A stretch of 58,621 nt of DNA from a virus, in IMG/VR virus record IMGVR_UViG_3300043425_000318, positions 1 to 58,621 of that record; one strand, written 5' to 3'. Position numbers and translations under genes: made by a program. Numbering within the stretch: the first letter of the stretch is position 1; each line of letters begins with the position of its first letter. Shown here piece by piece: positions 1 through 6,789 of this stretch. The notes under the pieces are model-generated. The model ran no database searches. It saw only the letters and a program-made list of their open reading frames with translations, and had not been told where the DNA came from.

Positions 1-2
1 TT

Positions 3-623
3 GAAAAGTCTGAGCTAGATTGGAAGGCTCTGTTCGAATGCCTTAACAAGATTCGCGCAGAACTAAAGGAGTATTTTCCTTACCGAGTTATTGATGTTGA
101 AGCTGCAGAAGCAGACGATATCATCTCAACTCTTGTCACTGAGTTTAGTTCAGAGCTAAATACTGGTGAGAAAATTCTCATTCTATCAGGCGATAAAGAT
201 TTCATTCAATTGCACATTTATCCTAATGTAAGACAGTATGATCCTACCCGCAAGAAGTGGGTTTCTCACGAGGATCCGGAACGTTTTCTTCACGAACATA
301 TCCTAAAGGGAGATGCTGGTGATGGCATTCCTAACGTCCTTTCCCCTGATAATGTTTTTGTTGTTGGCGATCGCCAGAGACCACTGACAGCAAAGAAGAT
401 GGAAAAGATTATGGGAACTGATCTAGAAGATATGGATACAGTTACTGCCCGTAATTATTCTCGTAACGCAAAGCTAATCGATCTCAGTTTTACTCCTGAC
501 TTCATTCGTGAGAAGGTTATGGAGCAGTTTGACGCACAGTCAAATCGCGATCGTAGCAAACTACTAAATTATTTTATAGCAAACAAACTCAAAAACCTTA
601 CTGACTGTTTGAGTGATTTTTAG
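3..623 (+). CDS. rnh: RNase H / 5'-3' exonuclease, T4 Rnh-like (5' end missing)
   Basis: The C-terminal part of a FEN-1-family nuclease whose T4 homologue removes RNA primers from lagging-strand fragments. The frame is open from base 3, so the start lies outside the window. The visible part carries the family's metal-site motifs EAAEADDI and LSGDKDFIQL, then GDAGDGIPN, which matches the helix-hairpin DNA-binding segment. About 206 residues remain of a family usually near 300. It heads a tightly packed plus-strand run. The family call rests on these motifs and is firm; activity is inferred. Confidence 0.93.
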   Translation, partial: EKSELDWKALFECLNKIRAELKEYFPYRVIDVEAAEADDIISTLVTEFSSELNTGEKILILSGDKDFIQLHIYPNVRQYDPTRKKWVSHEDPERFLHEHILKGDAGDGIPNVLSPDNVFVVGDRQRPLTAKKMEKIMGTDLEDMDTVTARNYSRNAKLIDLSFTPDFIREKVMEQFDAQSNRDRSKLLNYFIANKLKNLTDCLSDF

Positions 624-632
624 GAGATATAA

Positions 633-1052
633 ATGGCTGTCCTTGGAATGTATGAATTTCTACACAAGGTTTCAAAACTAAAGAAGACGCAAGAAAAGGT
701 AGACAATCTAAAGGCTAATGATACATTTGCTCTACGAATTGTTCTACAAGCAATCTTCGATCCAAACGTAAAGTTTCTATTGCCAGAAGGCGAACCCCCA
801 TATAAGCCCAACGATCTTGTTGATCAGCAGCATGTGTTCCACAAGGAAGCTGATAAGATTAGGTATTTCGTCGAAGGATTTCATCCTACGCTCAACCAGA
901 CAAAGCGAGAGACTATGTTTGTTGAGTTCCTAGAAAGATTAGATCCAGACGATGCAAAGCTTGTCCTAGGAATGAAGGATAAGAAGATGCCATTTCCAGG
1001 CATCACAGTTCAACACGTTAAAGAAGCACTACCAGGACTAATCGCAGAATGA
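633..1052 (+). CDS. Conserved T4-like phage protein (DUF6433-like)
   Basis: A 139-residue soluble protein of unknown function. It resembles from memory a small family common in cyanophage-type T4-like genomes: N-terminal MYEFLHKVSKLKK, a central LPEGEPPYKPN segment and a C-terminal LDPDDAKLVLGMKDKKMPFPGIT. An AGGAGAT ribosome site precedes the start. The stop overlaps the next start as ATGA, so the two are probably translated together. No catalytic motif is seen. Position next to rnh suggests replication or transcription support, but that is inference. Confidence 0.75.
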   Translation: MAVLGMYEFLHKVSKLKKTQEKVDNLKANDTFALRIVLQAIFDPNVKFLLPEGEPPYKPNDLVDQQHVFHKEADKIRYFVEGFHPTLNQTKRETMFVEFLERLDPDDAKLVLGMKDKKMPFPGITVQHVKEALPGLIAE

Positions 1053-1276
1053 GCAAGTCAGCACTAAAGAAGTTTAAGAAGAACGATTATTCGGATCATG
1101 AAGAGTATCATGAAGACCCTCGTAATCGTGTTAATAAGTATAAGGAAAAGCGTGTGGAACGTGCTCTACGTACCAAGGATATCTCTAGTCTTCTAGAAGA
1201 AGACGATGATGACTTTGACATCTCTGAGATTTGCGCAGGGACTACTCGTGGGCATATTATTGAAGAGGACGACTGA
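1049..1276 (+). CDS. Small acidic hypothetical protein
   Basis: Seventy-five residues, unrecognised. The first half is basic and rich in Lys/Arg (KSALKKFKKND, NKYKEKRVERALR). The second half is strongly acidic (LLEEDDDDFDISE, IIEEDD). Such a split charge pattern is common in small phage regulators, but no fold can be assigned. The start overlaps the previous stop by ATGA and its own stop overlaps the next start by TGATG, which supports it being a real coupled gene. Confidence 0.65.
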   Translation: MSKSALKKFKKNDYSDHEEYHEDPRNRVNKYKEKRVERALRTKDISSLLEEDDDDFDISEICAGTTRGHIIEEDD

Positions 1277-1488
1277 TGGAACCTTTACAGTTTTGTTATT
1301 GGCTACAGGGATTTGCTGAGATTAACGGTGAGCCTCCAACGGAGGCTCAGTGGCAAGCAATTCGTGAACATCTACAGACAGTTTTCGAAAAGAAGACTCC
1401 CAAGTATATCCCCAGAAATACAACTGCAGCGCCAGTCGCAGATTCTACTGATTGGAAACCTGTCATCCCATCTAGGGCAGTTTGCTAA
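1276..1488 (+). CDS. Small conserved phage protein (FCYWLQGFAEI motif)
   Basis: Seventy residues. The N-terminal FCYWLQGFAEINGEPPTEAQW followed by IREHLQTVF is a pattern seen in small hypothetical proteins of many tailed phages, probably a helical bundle. The last third is a Pro/Thr-rich tail with no clear fold. Start and stop both overlap their neighbours (TGATG upstream, TAATG downstream). Function unknown. A different-frame reading at 1313-1501 is a shadow of this gene. Confidence 0.7.
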   Translation: MEPLQFCYWLQGFAEINGEPPTEAQWQAIREHLQTVFEKKTPKYIPRNTTAAPVADSTDWKPVIPSRAVC

Positions 1489-1709
1489 TGCCTATCTATA
1501 AGTTTCTCAACACACAAACCGAAGAAGAATGGGAAGAGCTTATGTCCATTTCAGAAATGGAATCTAAGCTATTAGAGCATCCTCATGTCAAACTTCTCCT
1601 CAATGGTGCGCCCATGGTCACTGGTACCATGGGTAAGAACACACCAATGAAGAAGATCAAAGATTCTACTTCGATAAACAAACCTTTCTTAGATTCAACA
1701 GGTAAGTAA
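1488..1709 (+). CDS. Small FmdB-related phage protein, copy 1
   Basis: Seventy-three residues beginning MPIYKFLNTQTEEEWEELMS, then NGAPMVTGTMGK. This is the layout of small phage proteins related to the FmdB N-terminus (MPTY-F-x-T-G-E-FEEFMSIS...NGAP), but no CxxC zinc pair is present. The start is placed at 1488, not 1482, because TAATG couples it to the previous stop and because MP-Y is the family N-terminus. A second, rearranged copy follows at 1709 and 2405. Function unknown. Confidence 0.7.
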   Translation: MPIYKFLNTQTEEEWEELMSISEMESKLLEHPHVKLLLNGAPMVTGTMGKNTPMKKIKDSTSINKPFLDSTGK

Positions 1710-1738
1710 TGCCAACATATAAGTTTTTAAAAACTTGA
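1709..1738 (+). pseudogene. Truncated start of a second FmdB-like copy (MPTYKFLKT, stop)
   Basis: Directly after copy 1, TAATG opens MPTYKFLKT and then hits TGA. The nine residues match the family N-terminus. The expected continuation (TGEEYEEFMSIS) appears only at 2405, after the homing endonuclease gene. The most economical reading is that the endonuclease gene landed near codon 9 of this copy and the downstream part gained a new start. The stop lies just after a perfect 16-nt palindrome at 1721-1736. It could also be a small leader peptide. Confidence 0.55.
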
Positions 1739-1742
1739 GAAT

Positions 1743-1750
1743 CATAAATA
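1743..1750 (+). promoter_or_regulatory. Possible late promoter (CATAAATA) for the GIY-YIG gene
   Basis: One base away from the T4 late element TATAAATA. With T4 spacing, transcription would begin near 1756, inside the upstream arm of the hairpin at 1751-1805, so late transcripts would lack part of that arm. Confidence 0.45.
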
Positions 1751-1805
1751 GTTGTGTCCGTCACGAGTTGGCGCTCCGCGGACTCTATGTCTAGGAGGAC
1801 ACAGC
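1751..1805 (+). promoter_or_regulatory. Hairpin over the ribosome site of the GIY-YIG gene
   Basis: GTTGTGTCC (1751-1759) pairs with GGACACAGC (1797-1805), with one G-U pair. This buries the end of the AGGAGG ribosome site (1793-1798) and the spacer before the ATG at 1807. A second hairpin lies inside the loop (GAGT..ACTC around GCG..CGC). In T4, I-TevI is silenced this way on early transcripts and freed on late ones. Confidence 0.6.
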
Positions 1806-1806
1806 T

Positions 1807-2403
1807 ATGTATTACATATACGCATATATTTCTAATAAAAATGGAAATCCCTATTATATAGGTAAAGGAACAGGTAATAGAGCATATAAAAAACATGGTA
1901 AAATACCTGTACCGAAAGAACATAATAGAATTATTATAATGGAAAAAAATTTGACAGAAATAGGAGCTTTTGCTTTAGAAAGATTTTATATTAATTGGTA
2001 TGGAAGAAGAGACATAGGTAATGGCACACTGTTAAATATGACTGATGGCGGCGAAGGAATTTCCAATATTTCTTCTATTACAAGAAAAAGAATGAGCGAT
2101 TCTGCTAAAAAACCTAAACCTTGGGTGTCAGAAAGATGTAAATCCAATCCCCCAAGAAAAGGAACAACTACCTCTGAAAAAGCAAGAGAAAATATGAGAA
2201 TTGCTGCTAAGAAAAATCCTAGTAAATATTGGTTAGGTAAATCCAGAGACGAAGAAACTAAAAACAAAATATCAGAATCAAAAAAGGGTGCAATACAAAC
2301 AGAAGATCATAAGAGAAAAAATTCTGAAAAAATTAAAGAATTGTGGAAAGACCCTGTTTGGAGAGAGAAAATGTTAGCCGCAAGAAAGAAAAAGGATTCT
2401 TAA
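1807..2403 (+). CDS. GIY-YIG homing endonuclease
   Basis: Free-standing mobile endonuclease of 198 residues. The N-terminal nuclease shows [20 protein letters not shown], a GIY-YIG variant, then RAYKKHG and an Arg/Glu-bearing helix ([12 protein letters not shown]). The C-terminal half is a run of NUMOD3-type DNA-binding repeats ([52 protein letters not shown]). It interrupts a duplicated small gene. Base composition is clearly more AT-rich than its neighbours, as expected for a mobile gene. Expression is probably held down early by the 5' hairpin. Confidence 0.9.
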   Translation: MYYIYAYISNKNGNPYYIGKGTGNRAYKKHGKIPVPKEHNRIIIMEKNLTEIGAFALERFYINWYGRRDIGNGTLLNMTDGGEGISNISSITRKRMSDSAKKPKPWVSERCKSNPPRKGTTTSEKARENMRIAAKKNPSKYWLGKSRDEETKNKISESKKGAIQTEDHKRKNSEKIKELWKDPVWREKMLAARKKKDS

Positions 2404-2404
2404 T

Positions 2405-2650
2405 ATGTGCCCTACTTATTTATTTCGTAATGATGAAACTGGTGAAGAGTATGAGGAATTCATGAGCATCTCTGCTCTTGAAGTCTATCTTGAAGAGAAT
2501 AAACACATCACTCAATTAGTCAATGGCGCTCCAATGATACACTCTGGTAGAGGCATGGGTAAACCTGATGATGGTTTCCGTGACCTACTTAAACACATTA
2601 AAAAGGGTAATCAAAAAGGCATTAGCAGGAGCACCATCCATACATTTTAG
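2405..2650 (+). CDS. Small FmdB-related phage protein, copy 2 (remodelled start)
   Basis: Eighty-one residues, MCPTYLFRNDETGEEYEEFM, then NGAPMIHSGRGMGKPDDGF. This is the full family layout. Compared with the usual MPTY start there is an extra Cys, and the gene begins one base after the endonuclease gene's stop. This fits a gene whose 5' end was rebuilt when the endonuclease gene inserted; the old start is still visible at 1709. Function unknown. Confidence 0.68.
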   Translation: MCPTYLFRNDETGEEYEEFMSISALEVYLEENKHITQLVNGAPMIHSGRGMGKPDDGFRDLLKHIKKGNQKGISRSTIHTF

Positions 2651-2657
2651 AGGCAAA

Positions 2658-3422
2658 ATGGAAGAAGAAATCCTAGAACCAACAAAAAGATTAACTCGTA
2701 AAGAAAAAAGACTTCTTCGACAAGGAAAAACAAAAGAAAGTTCTCAACAGCAAAAGCTAAATTTTAACCTAAGACATTTCGATCCTCTTACAGATAACCA
2801 GAGGATTGCTTTTAGATCTTTTGCTGACGAAAAGAATCTAATGTTACATGGTATAGCCGGAACTGGTAAATCGTTCATGGCGATGTATCTTTCTCTGAAA
2901 CAGATACTTAATAATCCGGACAGTTCTTTTAAAAAGATCGTTATCGTGCGTACAGTCGTGCCTACCAGAGACATGGGCTTCCTGCCAGGTAACTCTAAAG
3001 AAAAGACTAAGGTTTATGAGGCTCCTTACTACGCAATATGCTCCGAGCTATTTGGTAGAGGTGATGCCTATGAGTATCTAAAGCAGAGAAACTTGGTTGA
3101 GTTTATTTCTACTTCCTTTATTCGTGGTATTACCCTCAACGATTGTATTGTAATTGTGGATGAAATGCAGAATGCTACTCTTCACGAACTAGATTCAGTA
3201 ATCACACGTGTAGGACATAATTGTAAGATCATATTCTGCGGCGATTTCCGCCAGTCTGACTTTACAAGAGAACACGAGAAGAATGGATTGACTGACTTCA
3301 TGAGAGTTATCAAGAGTATGCGTTCTTTTAATTTGATTGAGTTTAATGCAGAAGATATTGTTAGATCTGCTCTGGTTAAAGAATATATAATTCTAAAAGA
3401 TAAGATGAGGATTGTGGTATGA
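2658..3422 (+). CDS. phoH: PhoH-like P-loop ATPase
   Basis: A 254-residue PhoH-family ATPase. The basic N-terminus (TRKEKRLLRQG) leads into a P-loop GIAGTGKS at about residues 65-72, RTVVPTRDMGFLPGN, a Walker B IVIVDEMQNAT near residue 158 and the sensor CGDFRQSD. PhoH proteins are widespread in phages; an RNA-linked helicase role is proposed but not settled. The start is set at the ATG at 2658, which has an AGAGG site; an upstream ATG at 2568 would overlap the previous gene. The stop overlaps the next start. Confidence 0.9.
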   Translation: MEEEILEPTKRLTRKEKRLLRQGKTKESSQQQKLNFNLRHFDPLTDNQRIAFRSFADEKNLMLHGIAGTGKSFMAMYLSLKQILNNPDSSFKKIVIVRTVVPTRDMGFLPGNSKEKTKVYEAPYYAICSELFGRGDAYEYLKQRNLVEFISTSFIRGITLNDCIVIVDEMQNATLHELDSVITRVGHNCKIIFCGDFRQSDFTREHEKNGLTDFMRVIKSMRSFNLIEFNAEDIVRSALVKEYIILKDKMRIVV

Positions 3423-3787
3423 GTTTATTTCAGCTAGGAAAGTTCACCAGTCATTCTGGTAATGAGCTAAATTGGAAATTAGAATGTGACGCTCTAACGG
3501 ATGATGATTGGGATTGTCTTGCCAAGATGATTTCTGATCGTATTATGTTTCACGAAGTAGTAGGAATACCAAGAGGCGGAAATAAACTTGCCTCTGCGCT
3601 ACAAAAATATTGTGAAACAGAGAAAACACATCAGACTTATCGTCTTGTTGTGGATGATGTATGGACGACAGGAACATCCATGCTAGAAGTTATTGGTGAA
3701 GATGATTTTGGTTACGTGGTATTCGCTAGACAGAGAATACCGCCACTTTATCCTGTTAGGGCTTTATTTACAATGGATATCTTATGA
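3419..3787 (+). CDS. Phosphoribosyltransferase-fold protein
   Basis: 122 residues with the type I PRTase signature VVDDVWTTGTSM at about 77-88, which binds the PRPP ribose-phosphate, and VGIPRGGNKLASAL at about 48-61, the pyrophosphate loop. It is shorter than the usual 180 residues or more and lacks a clear hood, so its base substrate cannot be named. ATGA overlaps on both sides place it in the PhoH-nuclease operon. It may serve nucleotide salvage or be a regulatory relic. Confidence 0.75.
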   Translation: MSLFQLGKFTSHSGNELNWKLECDALTDDDWDCLAKMISDRIMFHEVVGIPRGGNKLASALQKYCETEKTHQTYRLVVDDVWTTGTSMLEVIGEDDFGYVVFARQRIPPLYPVRALFTMDIL

Positions 3788-4446
3788 GAAAAACATTTAA
3801 ACACAATCTCGTACCAGAGATTGACATTAATACAACTACCATAGATGGTAAGAGATATTATGTGTTACCGAACGGTGAGAAATTCCGTTCGGTAACAACC
3901 GTATTAGATGGAGCTATGGATAAAACAGCACTACACGAATGGAGGAAAAGAGTAGGACATGAGGAAGCTCAAAAAATTTCTACACAAGCTGCTCGTCGTG
4001 GAACCGCCGTACACTCTATCGCAGAGCGTTATGTCCTCAACGAAGAGAACTATCTTCGGGGCGCTATGCCTTCTGGAATTGATGCTTTCAAAGGTGTTCA
4101 AACGCTCTTAGATAAGCATGTTGATAATATTCTAGGCATCGAGCTACCATTATATTCTGTTGCTCTTAAGACAGCTGGACGTTGCGATCTCATTGCTGAG
4201 TTCGATGGTGTTCCTTCTGTAATTGATTTTAAAACAAGCCGTAAATTAAAAAAGGAGGAGTGGATTGAAAGCTACTTCCTCCAGACAACAGTATATTCTA
4301 TGATGTTTGAATGGATCTATAAGATAAAGATCCCACAAATAGCAATCCTAATAGCAGTTGACCACGAACCTCCACAGCTATTTGTGAAAGATCGTGGTCA
4401 ATATGTAGATAGAGTTATCGATATCTTTACAGCACAAACAGGATAA
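3784..4446 (+). CDS. PD-(D/E)XK nuclease (Cas4/exonuclease-like)
   Basis: 220 residues. Visible motifs in order: RRGTAVHSIAERY with His77, GIELPLYS with Glu120, AGRCDLIAEFDG with Asp134, IDFKTSRK with Asp148-x-Lys150, and ESYFLQTTVYSMMF with a motif-IV Gln. This is the full PD-(D/E)XK active-site set as found in phage exonucleases related to Cas4/RecB. Likely role: DNA end processing in recombination or host DNA breakdown. It is the last gene of the plus-strand run and its end overlaps a convergent minus-strand gene by 20 bases. Confidence 0.85.
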   Translation: MRKTFKHNLVPEIDINTTTIDGKRYYVLPNGEKFRSVTTVLDGAMDKTALHEWRKRVGHEEAQKISTQAARRGTAVHSIAERYVLNEENYLRGAMPSGIDAFKGVQTLLDKHVDNILGIELPLYSVALKTAGRCDLIAEFDGVPSVIDFKTSRKLKKEEWIESYFLQTTVYSMMFEWIYKIKIPQIAILIAVDHEPPQLFVKDRGQYVDRVIDIFTAQTG

Positions 4447-4756
4447 TAACGCCTAAGATAACAAGAGTCCAGAATAATTCTGACCAAGACTTTATCTTAG
4501 GTTTTCTTCCTCTTCTCTTAGAGAAACCGCCAGTAGTTTTACTGGTAGTATACCAAGAGTTCTGGCCTACCTTTTGCGACTGAGTGAACCTAGATCTACC
4601 TGTCTTTTGATTTGTAGAATAGGTTACTCTTGTTCTACCTATCCCCTTACCATTACTGTAAGACATGGAAGAAGTTGTGCCTCTGCCACCTCCCCAAGAA
4701 GTAGTAGTTCTAATTGGTCCTGATTTCTTTGAAATTCTAGTTCTTACTGTTCCCAT
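4427..4756 (-). CDS. Small basic membrane-anchored protein
   Basis: 109 residues, unrecognised. The first 85 residues are low-complexity, rich in Ser, Thr, Gly, Arg and Lys (TTTSWGGGRGTTSS, SRFTQSQKVG, SKRRGRKPK). The end is one hydrophobic segment (LFWTLVILGVIILFVL), a C-terminal membrane anchor. It resembles from memory small phage proteins of unknown role that carry repeated basic GKT-type motifs. It lies convergent with the nuclease gene and downstream of the deaminase. Confidence 0.65.
   Translation of the reverse strand: MGTVRTRISKKSGPIRTTTSWGGGRGTTSSMSYSNGKGIGRTRVTYSTNQKTGRSRFTQSQKVGQNSWYTTSKTTGGFSKRRGRKPKIKSWSELFWTLVILGVIILFVL
4452..4501 (+). terminator. Possible terminator between converging genes
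   Basis: CCTAAGATAA (4452-4461) and TTATCTTAGG (4492-4501) form a perfect 10-bp stem with a nested CAGAA/TTCTG hairpin, followed on the plus strand by TTTTCTT. It lies just past the plus-strand nuclease gene and inside the 3' end of the opposing gene. Confidence 0.5.
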
Positions 4757-4764
4757 ATGATTAT

Positions 4765-5178
4765 TTAGGCGTAGTCAATCCCATACATCCCAGGATCGTC
4801 TGTGGAATACACAACCATCTTAATTCCAAAATGTTCGATAGCTTTCTTACATCCTGAACAAGGTTCTGCTCTTCCATCAACCCACCCACTATCTCCTTTC
4901 TGTTTCTTTTTTACTCTATAAACATAGAGAGTCGCACGCTTCATATCTTCAGCGTCAATGTGTTTGAGCGCATTGACGATACAATCAATCTCTGCGTGCT
5001 TAAAGATTGATTCTGAATTCTTGGAGAATCTTTTTTGCAGGGGATGAGACTTATCAGAGTTATATCCTATGCTGATTACCTCGTTTTGGATAACGAGGCA
5101 AGCAGCGAGTTTCATTTTCATTTTATTGGAAATAGCCATTCGACGAGTAAAGGCCATATACTTATCGTCGCGAGTCAT
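4765..5178 (-). CDS. dCMP/cytidine deaminase-family protein
   Basis: A zinc-dependent deaminase-fold enzyme of 137 residues. From the ATG at 5178: His61-Ala-Glu63 (zinc ligand and catalytic acid) and Pro106-Cys107-Ser-Gly-Cys110 (two zinc ligands). Likely converts dCMP to dUMP or acts on a related base to adjust nucleotide pools, as T4 Cd does. A TTG start at 5190 would add four residues, but the ATG sits just after GGGTAG and is preferred. It has its own promoter and a leader hairpin just upstream. Confidence 0.82.
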   Translation of the reverse strand: MTRDDKYMAFTRRMAISNKMKMKLAACLVIQNEVISIGYNSDKSHPLQKRFSKNSESIFKHAEIDCIVNALKHIDAEDMKRATLYVYRVKKKQKGDSGWVDGRAEPCSGCKKAIEHFGIKMVVYSTDDPGMYGIDYA

Positions 5179-5192
5179 CGATCTACCCAATG

Positions 5193-5214
5193 AAAAAGGA
5201 GGGAAGATCCCTCC
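5193..5214 (-). terminator. Terminator-type hairpin in the deaminase leader
   Basis: On the minus strand GGAGGGA-TCT-TCCCTCC is followed by TTTTT. It lies after the 5258-5662 gene but also downstream of the deaminase promoter and before its ATG, so it may act as an attenuator. Confidence 0.6.
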
Positions 5215-5225
5215 AATTATCAGTA

Positions 5226-5254
5226 ATTATATCGCTTAATTGCGATAAAGTCAA
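5226..5254 (-). promoter_or_regulatory. Sigma70-like promoter with internal palindrome, for the deaminase
   Basis: Minus strand TTGACT (5254-5249), 17 nt, TATAAT (5231-5226). The spacer contains TATCGC-AATTAA-GCGATA (5230-5247), a 6-bp inverted repeat placed like an operator. Confidence 0.72.
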
Positions 5255-5257
5255 GAA

Positions 5258-5662
5258 TTAAATTCTAACATCAGCAAGCTGAGTACCGATCTTAAAAATT
5301 CGATTACAATATAGAGCTCGCCTAGTCATAACATCTTCTCGAACAAAAGAATATCTTCGGCCAGTTTTAATTTGTGAGCCTTTTTGTGTCGTCCAATCAT
5401 AGTCTCCATACTTGATTTCTTCGTATTCGCCATCAGACGAATAAACAATGCGAGTCCTAGTAGAAGGAACATCTCCTACGGAAGTACCAACGAATTCATA
5501 GGTTTCTTTATTACGACGAACTCCTAGAAACTTAGCAGTATAAACATTAACTCTATGAGAATAACCAGTAGTAACAACTACTACCTCATCTCCAGGATTA
5601 ATAGTCTGACCGATTTCGTTAGTGAAAGGTTCTGCCACTACATTCGTATAACACTTGCCCAT
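5258..5662 (-). CDS. Hypothetical protein, beta-rich
   Basis: 134 residues, unrecognised. Sequence alternates short hydrophobic and charged stretches (GDEVVVVTTGYSHRVNVYTAKFLGV, split by turns), as in a small beta-barrel, and has two Cys (residue 4 and CNR near 118). There is no signal peptide or membrane segment. It begins just downstream (in transcription) of the tRNA array and ends immediately before the deaminase promoter. A GGAGATAG ribosome site precedes the ATG. Confidence 0.65.
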   Translation of the reverse strand: MGKCYTNVVAEPFTNEIGQTINPGDEVVVVTTGYSHRVNVYTAKFLGVRRNKETYEFVGTSVGDVPSTRTRIVYSSDGEYEEIKYGDYDWTTQKGSQIKTGRRYSFVREDVMTRRALYCNRIFKIGTQLADVRI

Positions 5663-5701
5663 TATCTATCTCCGTTTTATCATGATGAATTAAATCAAAA
5701 C

Positions 5702-5776
5702 TGGAGCGGTAAGTGGGAGTCGAACCCACGCTTACAGGGTGGAAGCCTATCGTGCTACCGTAACACTTCTACCGCT
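5702..5776 (-). tRNA. tRNA-Gly(TCC)
   Basis: Acceptor AGCGGTA/TACCGCT pairs fully. The anticodon loop CTTCCAC gives TCC. The T-loop is canonical and CCA is encoded. Last tRNA of the array in transcription order. Confidence 0.95.
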
Positions 5777-5783
5777 TAACTTT

Positions 5784-5858
5784 TGGATGGGGATCAAGGA
5801 TTCGAACCTCAACTACCTGAGTCAGAGTCAGACGTTCTGCCAGTTAAACTAATCCCCA
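5784..5858 (-). tRNA. tRNA-Gln(CTG)
   Basis: Starts TGGGGAT with a U1-A72 pair typical of tRNA-Gln. Loop CTCTGAC gives anticodon CTG. CCA is encoded after discriminator T. It pairs with the second Gln tRNA (TTG) at 6827. Confidence 0.92.
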
Positions 5859-5859
5859 A

Positions 5860-5936
5860 TGGTGCCGGCAGCAGGAGTCGAACCCACGACCTTCTCATTA
5901 CAAGTGAGTTGCTCTACCGTCTGAGCTATACCGGCA
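5860..5936 (-). tRNA. tRNA-Thr(TGT)
   Basis: Acceptor TGCCGGT/GCCGGCA, loop CTTGTAA (anticodon TGT), canonical T-loop, encoded CCA. Its 5' end directly abuts the stop codon of the secreted-protein gene at 5937. Confidence 0.94.
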
Positions 5937-6347
5937 TTAATACGCTGGAACTAAACAACTCTGAACTAAATCTGCTCCACCAAAAAGTTGACCAAATAAA
6001 TCATAAGGATCAATATACATGGCACAGTTACCAGAAGTTGCCACAGGAACGTTAGTAGGATATCCTGGAGGCGAATAGATATTCGATGCTTCTGGTGTTG
6101 GTACAGAGTTATATACAGGAACCAACGGTACAGGTTGAACAGGAACTGCTACTGGAACTGCAATGGTAGAACTGATTGGTCCAGGACCAGCAGGAACATA
6201 CTCAATTGCAACAGGAACAGTCTTTACAACCTTTTTAATAACTTTCTTTTGAACATTGATATTACAGTTATTACAAACATCAATGTTATAATTACTGGCT
6301 GCAGCTGGAGTTGATACCAACATGAGAGCAATAACAATGTTTTTCAT
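5937..6347 (-). CDS. Secreted Val/Pro-rich protein
   Basis: 136 residues from the ATG at 6347; a longer frame to 6515 only reads through the neighbouring gene. Residues 1-22 (MKNIVIALMLVSTPAAA) are a Sec-type signal peptide. The mature part starts SNYNIDVCNNCNINVQKK with two Cys, and continues as a low-complexity stretch rich in Val, Pro and Ala (IAVPVAVPVQPVPLVPVY). The C-terminus holds two more Cys. Likely exported to the periplasm or envelope. It follows the next gene by one base. Function unknown; superinfection or envelope effects are possible. Confidence 0.68.
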   Translation of the reverse strand: MKNIVIALMLVSTPAAASNYNIDVCNNCNINVQKKVIKKVVKTVPVAIEYVPAGPGPISSTIAVPVAVPVQPVPLVPVYNSVPTPEASNIYSPPGYPTNVPVATSGNCAMYIDPYDLFGQLFGGADLVQSCLVPAY

Positions 6348-6348
6348 A

Positions 6349-6636
6349 TCAGTAACCGTAGTAGTATGCACGTCCTGGGCGATAATAATACGCAGGAGGA
6401 GCAACAGGGACAGCATAATAACCACCATACGGAGGATAATACCCATATCCTGGTCTACCATAATTCCAATATGGATTGGCAGCACTAGCGATAGCTGCTC
6501 CAGCCAGAGCACCAATAGCTAAACCAGCAGCAGCATTATAACCATAACCGTAGCCATAACCTCCCCAATACTGGGCGTTTGCTGGTTGCATACTCAAACC
6601 AAGAAACAATGATAACGATAAGATAATCTTTTTCAT
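6349..6636 (-). CDS. Secreted Gly/Tyr-rich protein with glycine-zipper stretch
   Basis: 95 residues. A signal peptide (MKKIILSLSLFLGLSMQPANA) with a good AxA cleavage site is followed by GGYGYGYGYN, an AAAGLAIGALAGAAIASAA segment that looks like a glycine-zipper membrane element, and a Tyr/Pro/Gly tail (YYPPYGGYYAV). Composition resembles small bacterial envelope proteins. A GGAGAGAG ribosome site and an upstream late element (6682-6689) suggest late expression together with the following gene. The role is unknown. Confidence 0.72.
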   Translation of the reverse strand: MKKIILSLSLFLGLSMQPANAQYWGGYGYGYGYNAAAGLAIGALAGAAIASAANPYWNYGRPGYGYYPPYGGYYAVPVAPPAYYYRPGRAYYYGY

Positions 6637-6681
6637 TTTCTCTCTCCAAAAGAGAGGACTAACCGTGGGCCCTCACGAGTC

Positions 6682-6689
6682 TATTTATA
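6682..6689 (-). promoter_or_regulatory. Late promoter element (TATAAATA) for the secreted-protein pair
   Basis: Minus strand TATAAATAG, about 45 nt before the ATG at 6636. A perfect match to the T4 late consensus recognised by gp55-type sigma. Confidence 0.65.
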
Positions 6690-6704
6690 GCGACCAACCT
6701 AAAC

Positions 6705-6780
6705 TGGCTCCCGAGGAAGGACTCGAACCTCCGACAAAGTGATTAACAGTCACCTACTCTACCAACTGAGTTACACGGGA
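6705..6780 (-). tRNA. tRNA-Asn(GTT)
   Basis: Anticodon arm GGTGA-CTGTTAA-TCACT gives GTT. Canonical T-loop TTCGAGT, encoded CCA. The acceptor TCCCGTG/CTCGGGA has one T-T mismatch at the sixth pair. Confidence 0.93.
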
Positions 6781-6789
6781 ATATAACAT

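Noticed and set aside
1739-2404. Group I intron hosting the GIY-YIG gene
   Set aside because: No group I core elements were recognisable, the flanks do not splice into one frame without losing the stub's stop, and the gene has its own ribosome site and hairpin. A free-standing gene fits better.
6348-6515. N-terminal extension of the secreted Val/Pro-rich protein
   Set aside because: The extension is the out-of-frame reading of the neighbouring secreted-protein gene; the internal ATG at 6347 begins a clean signal peptide.
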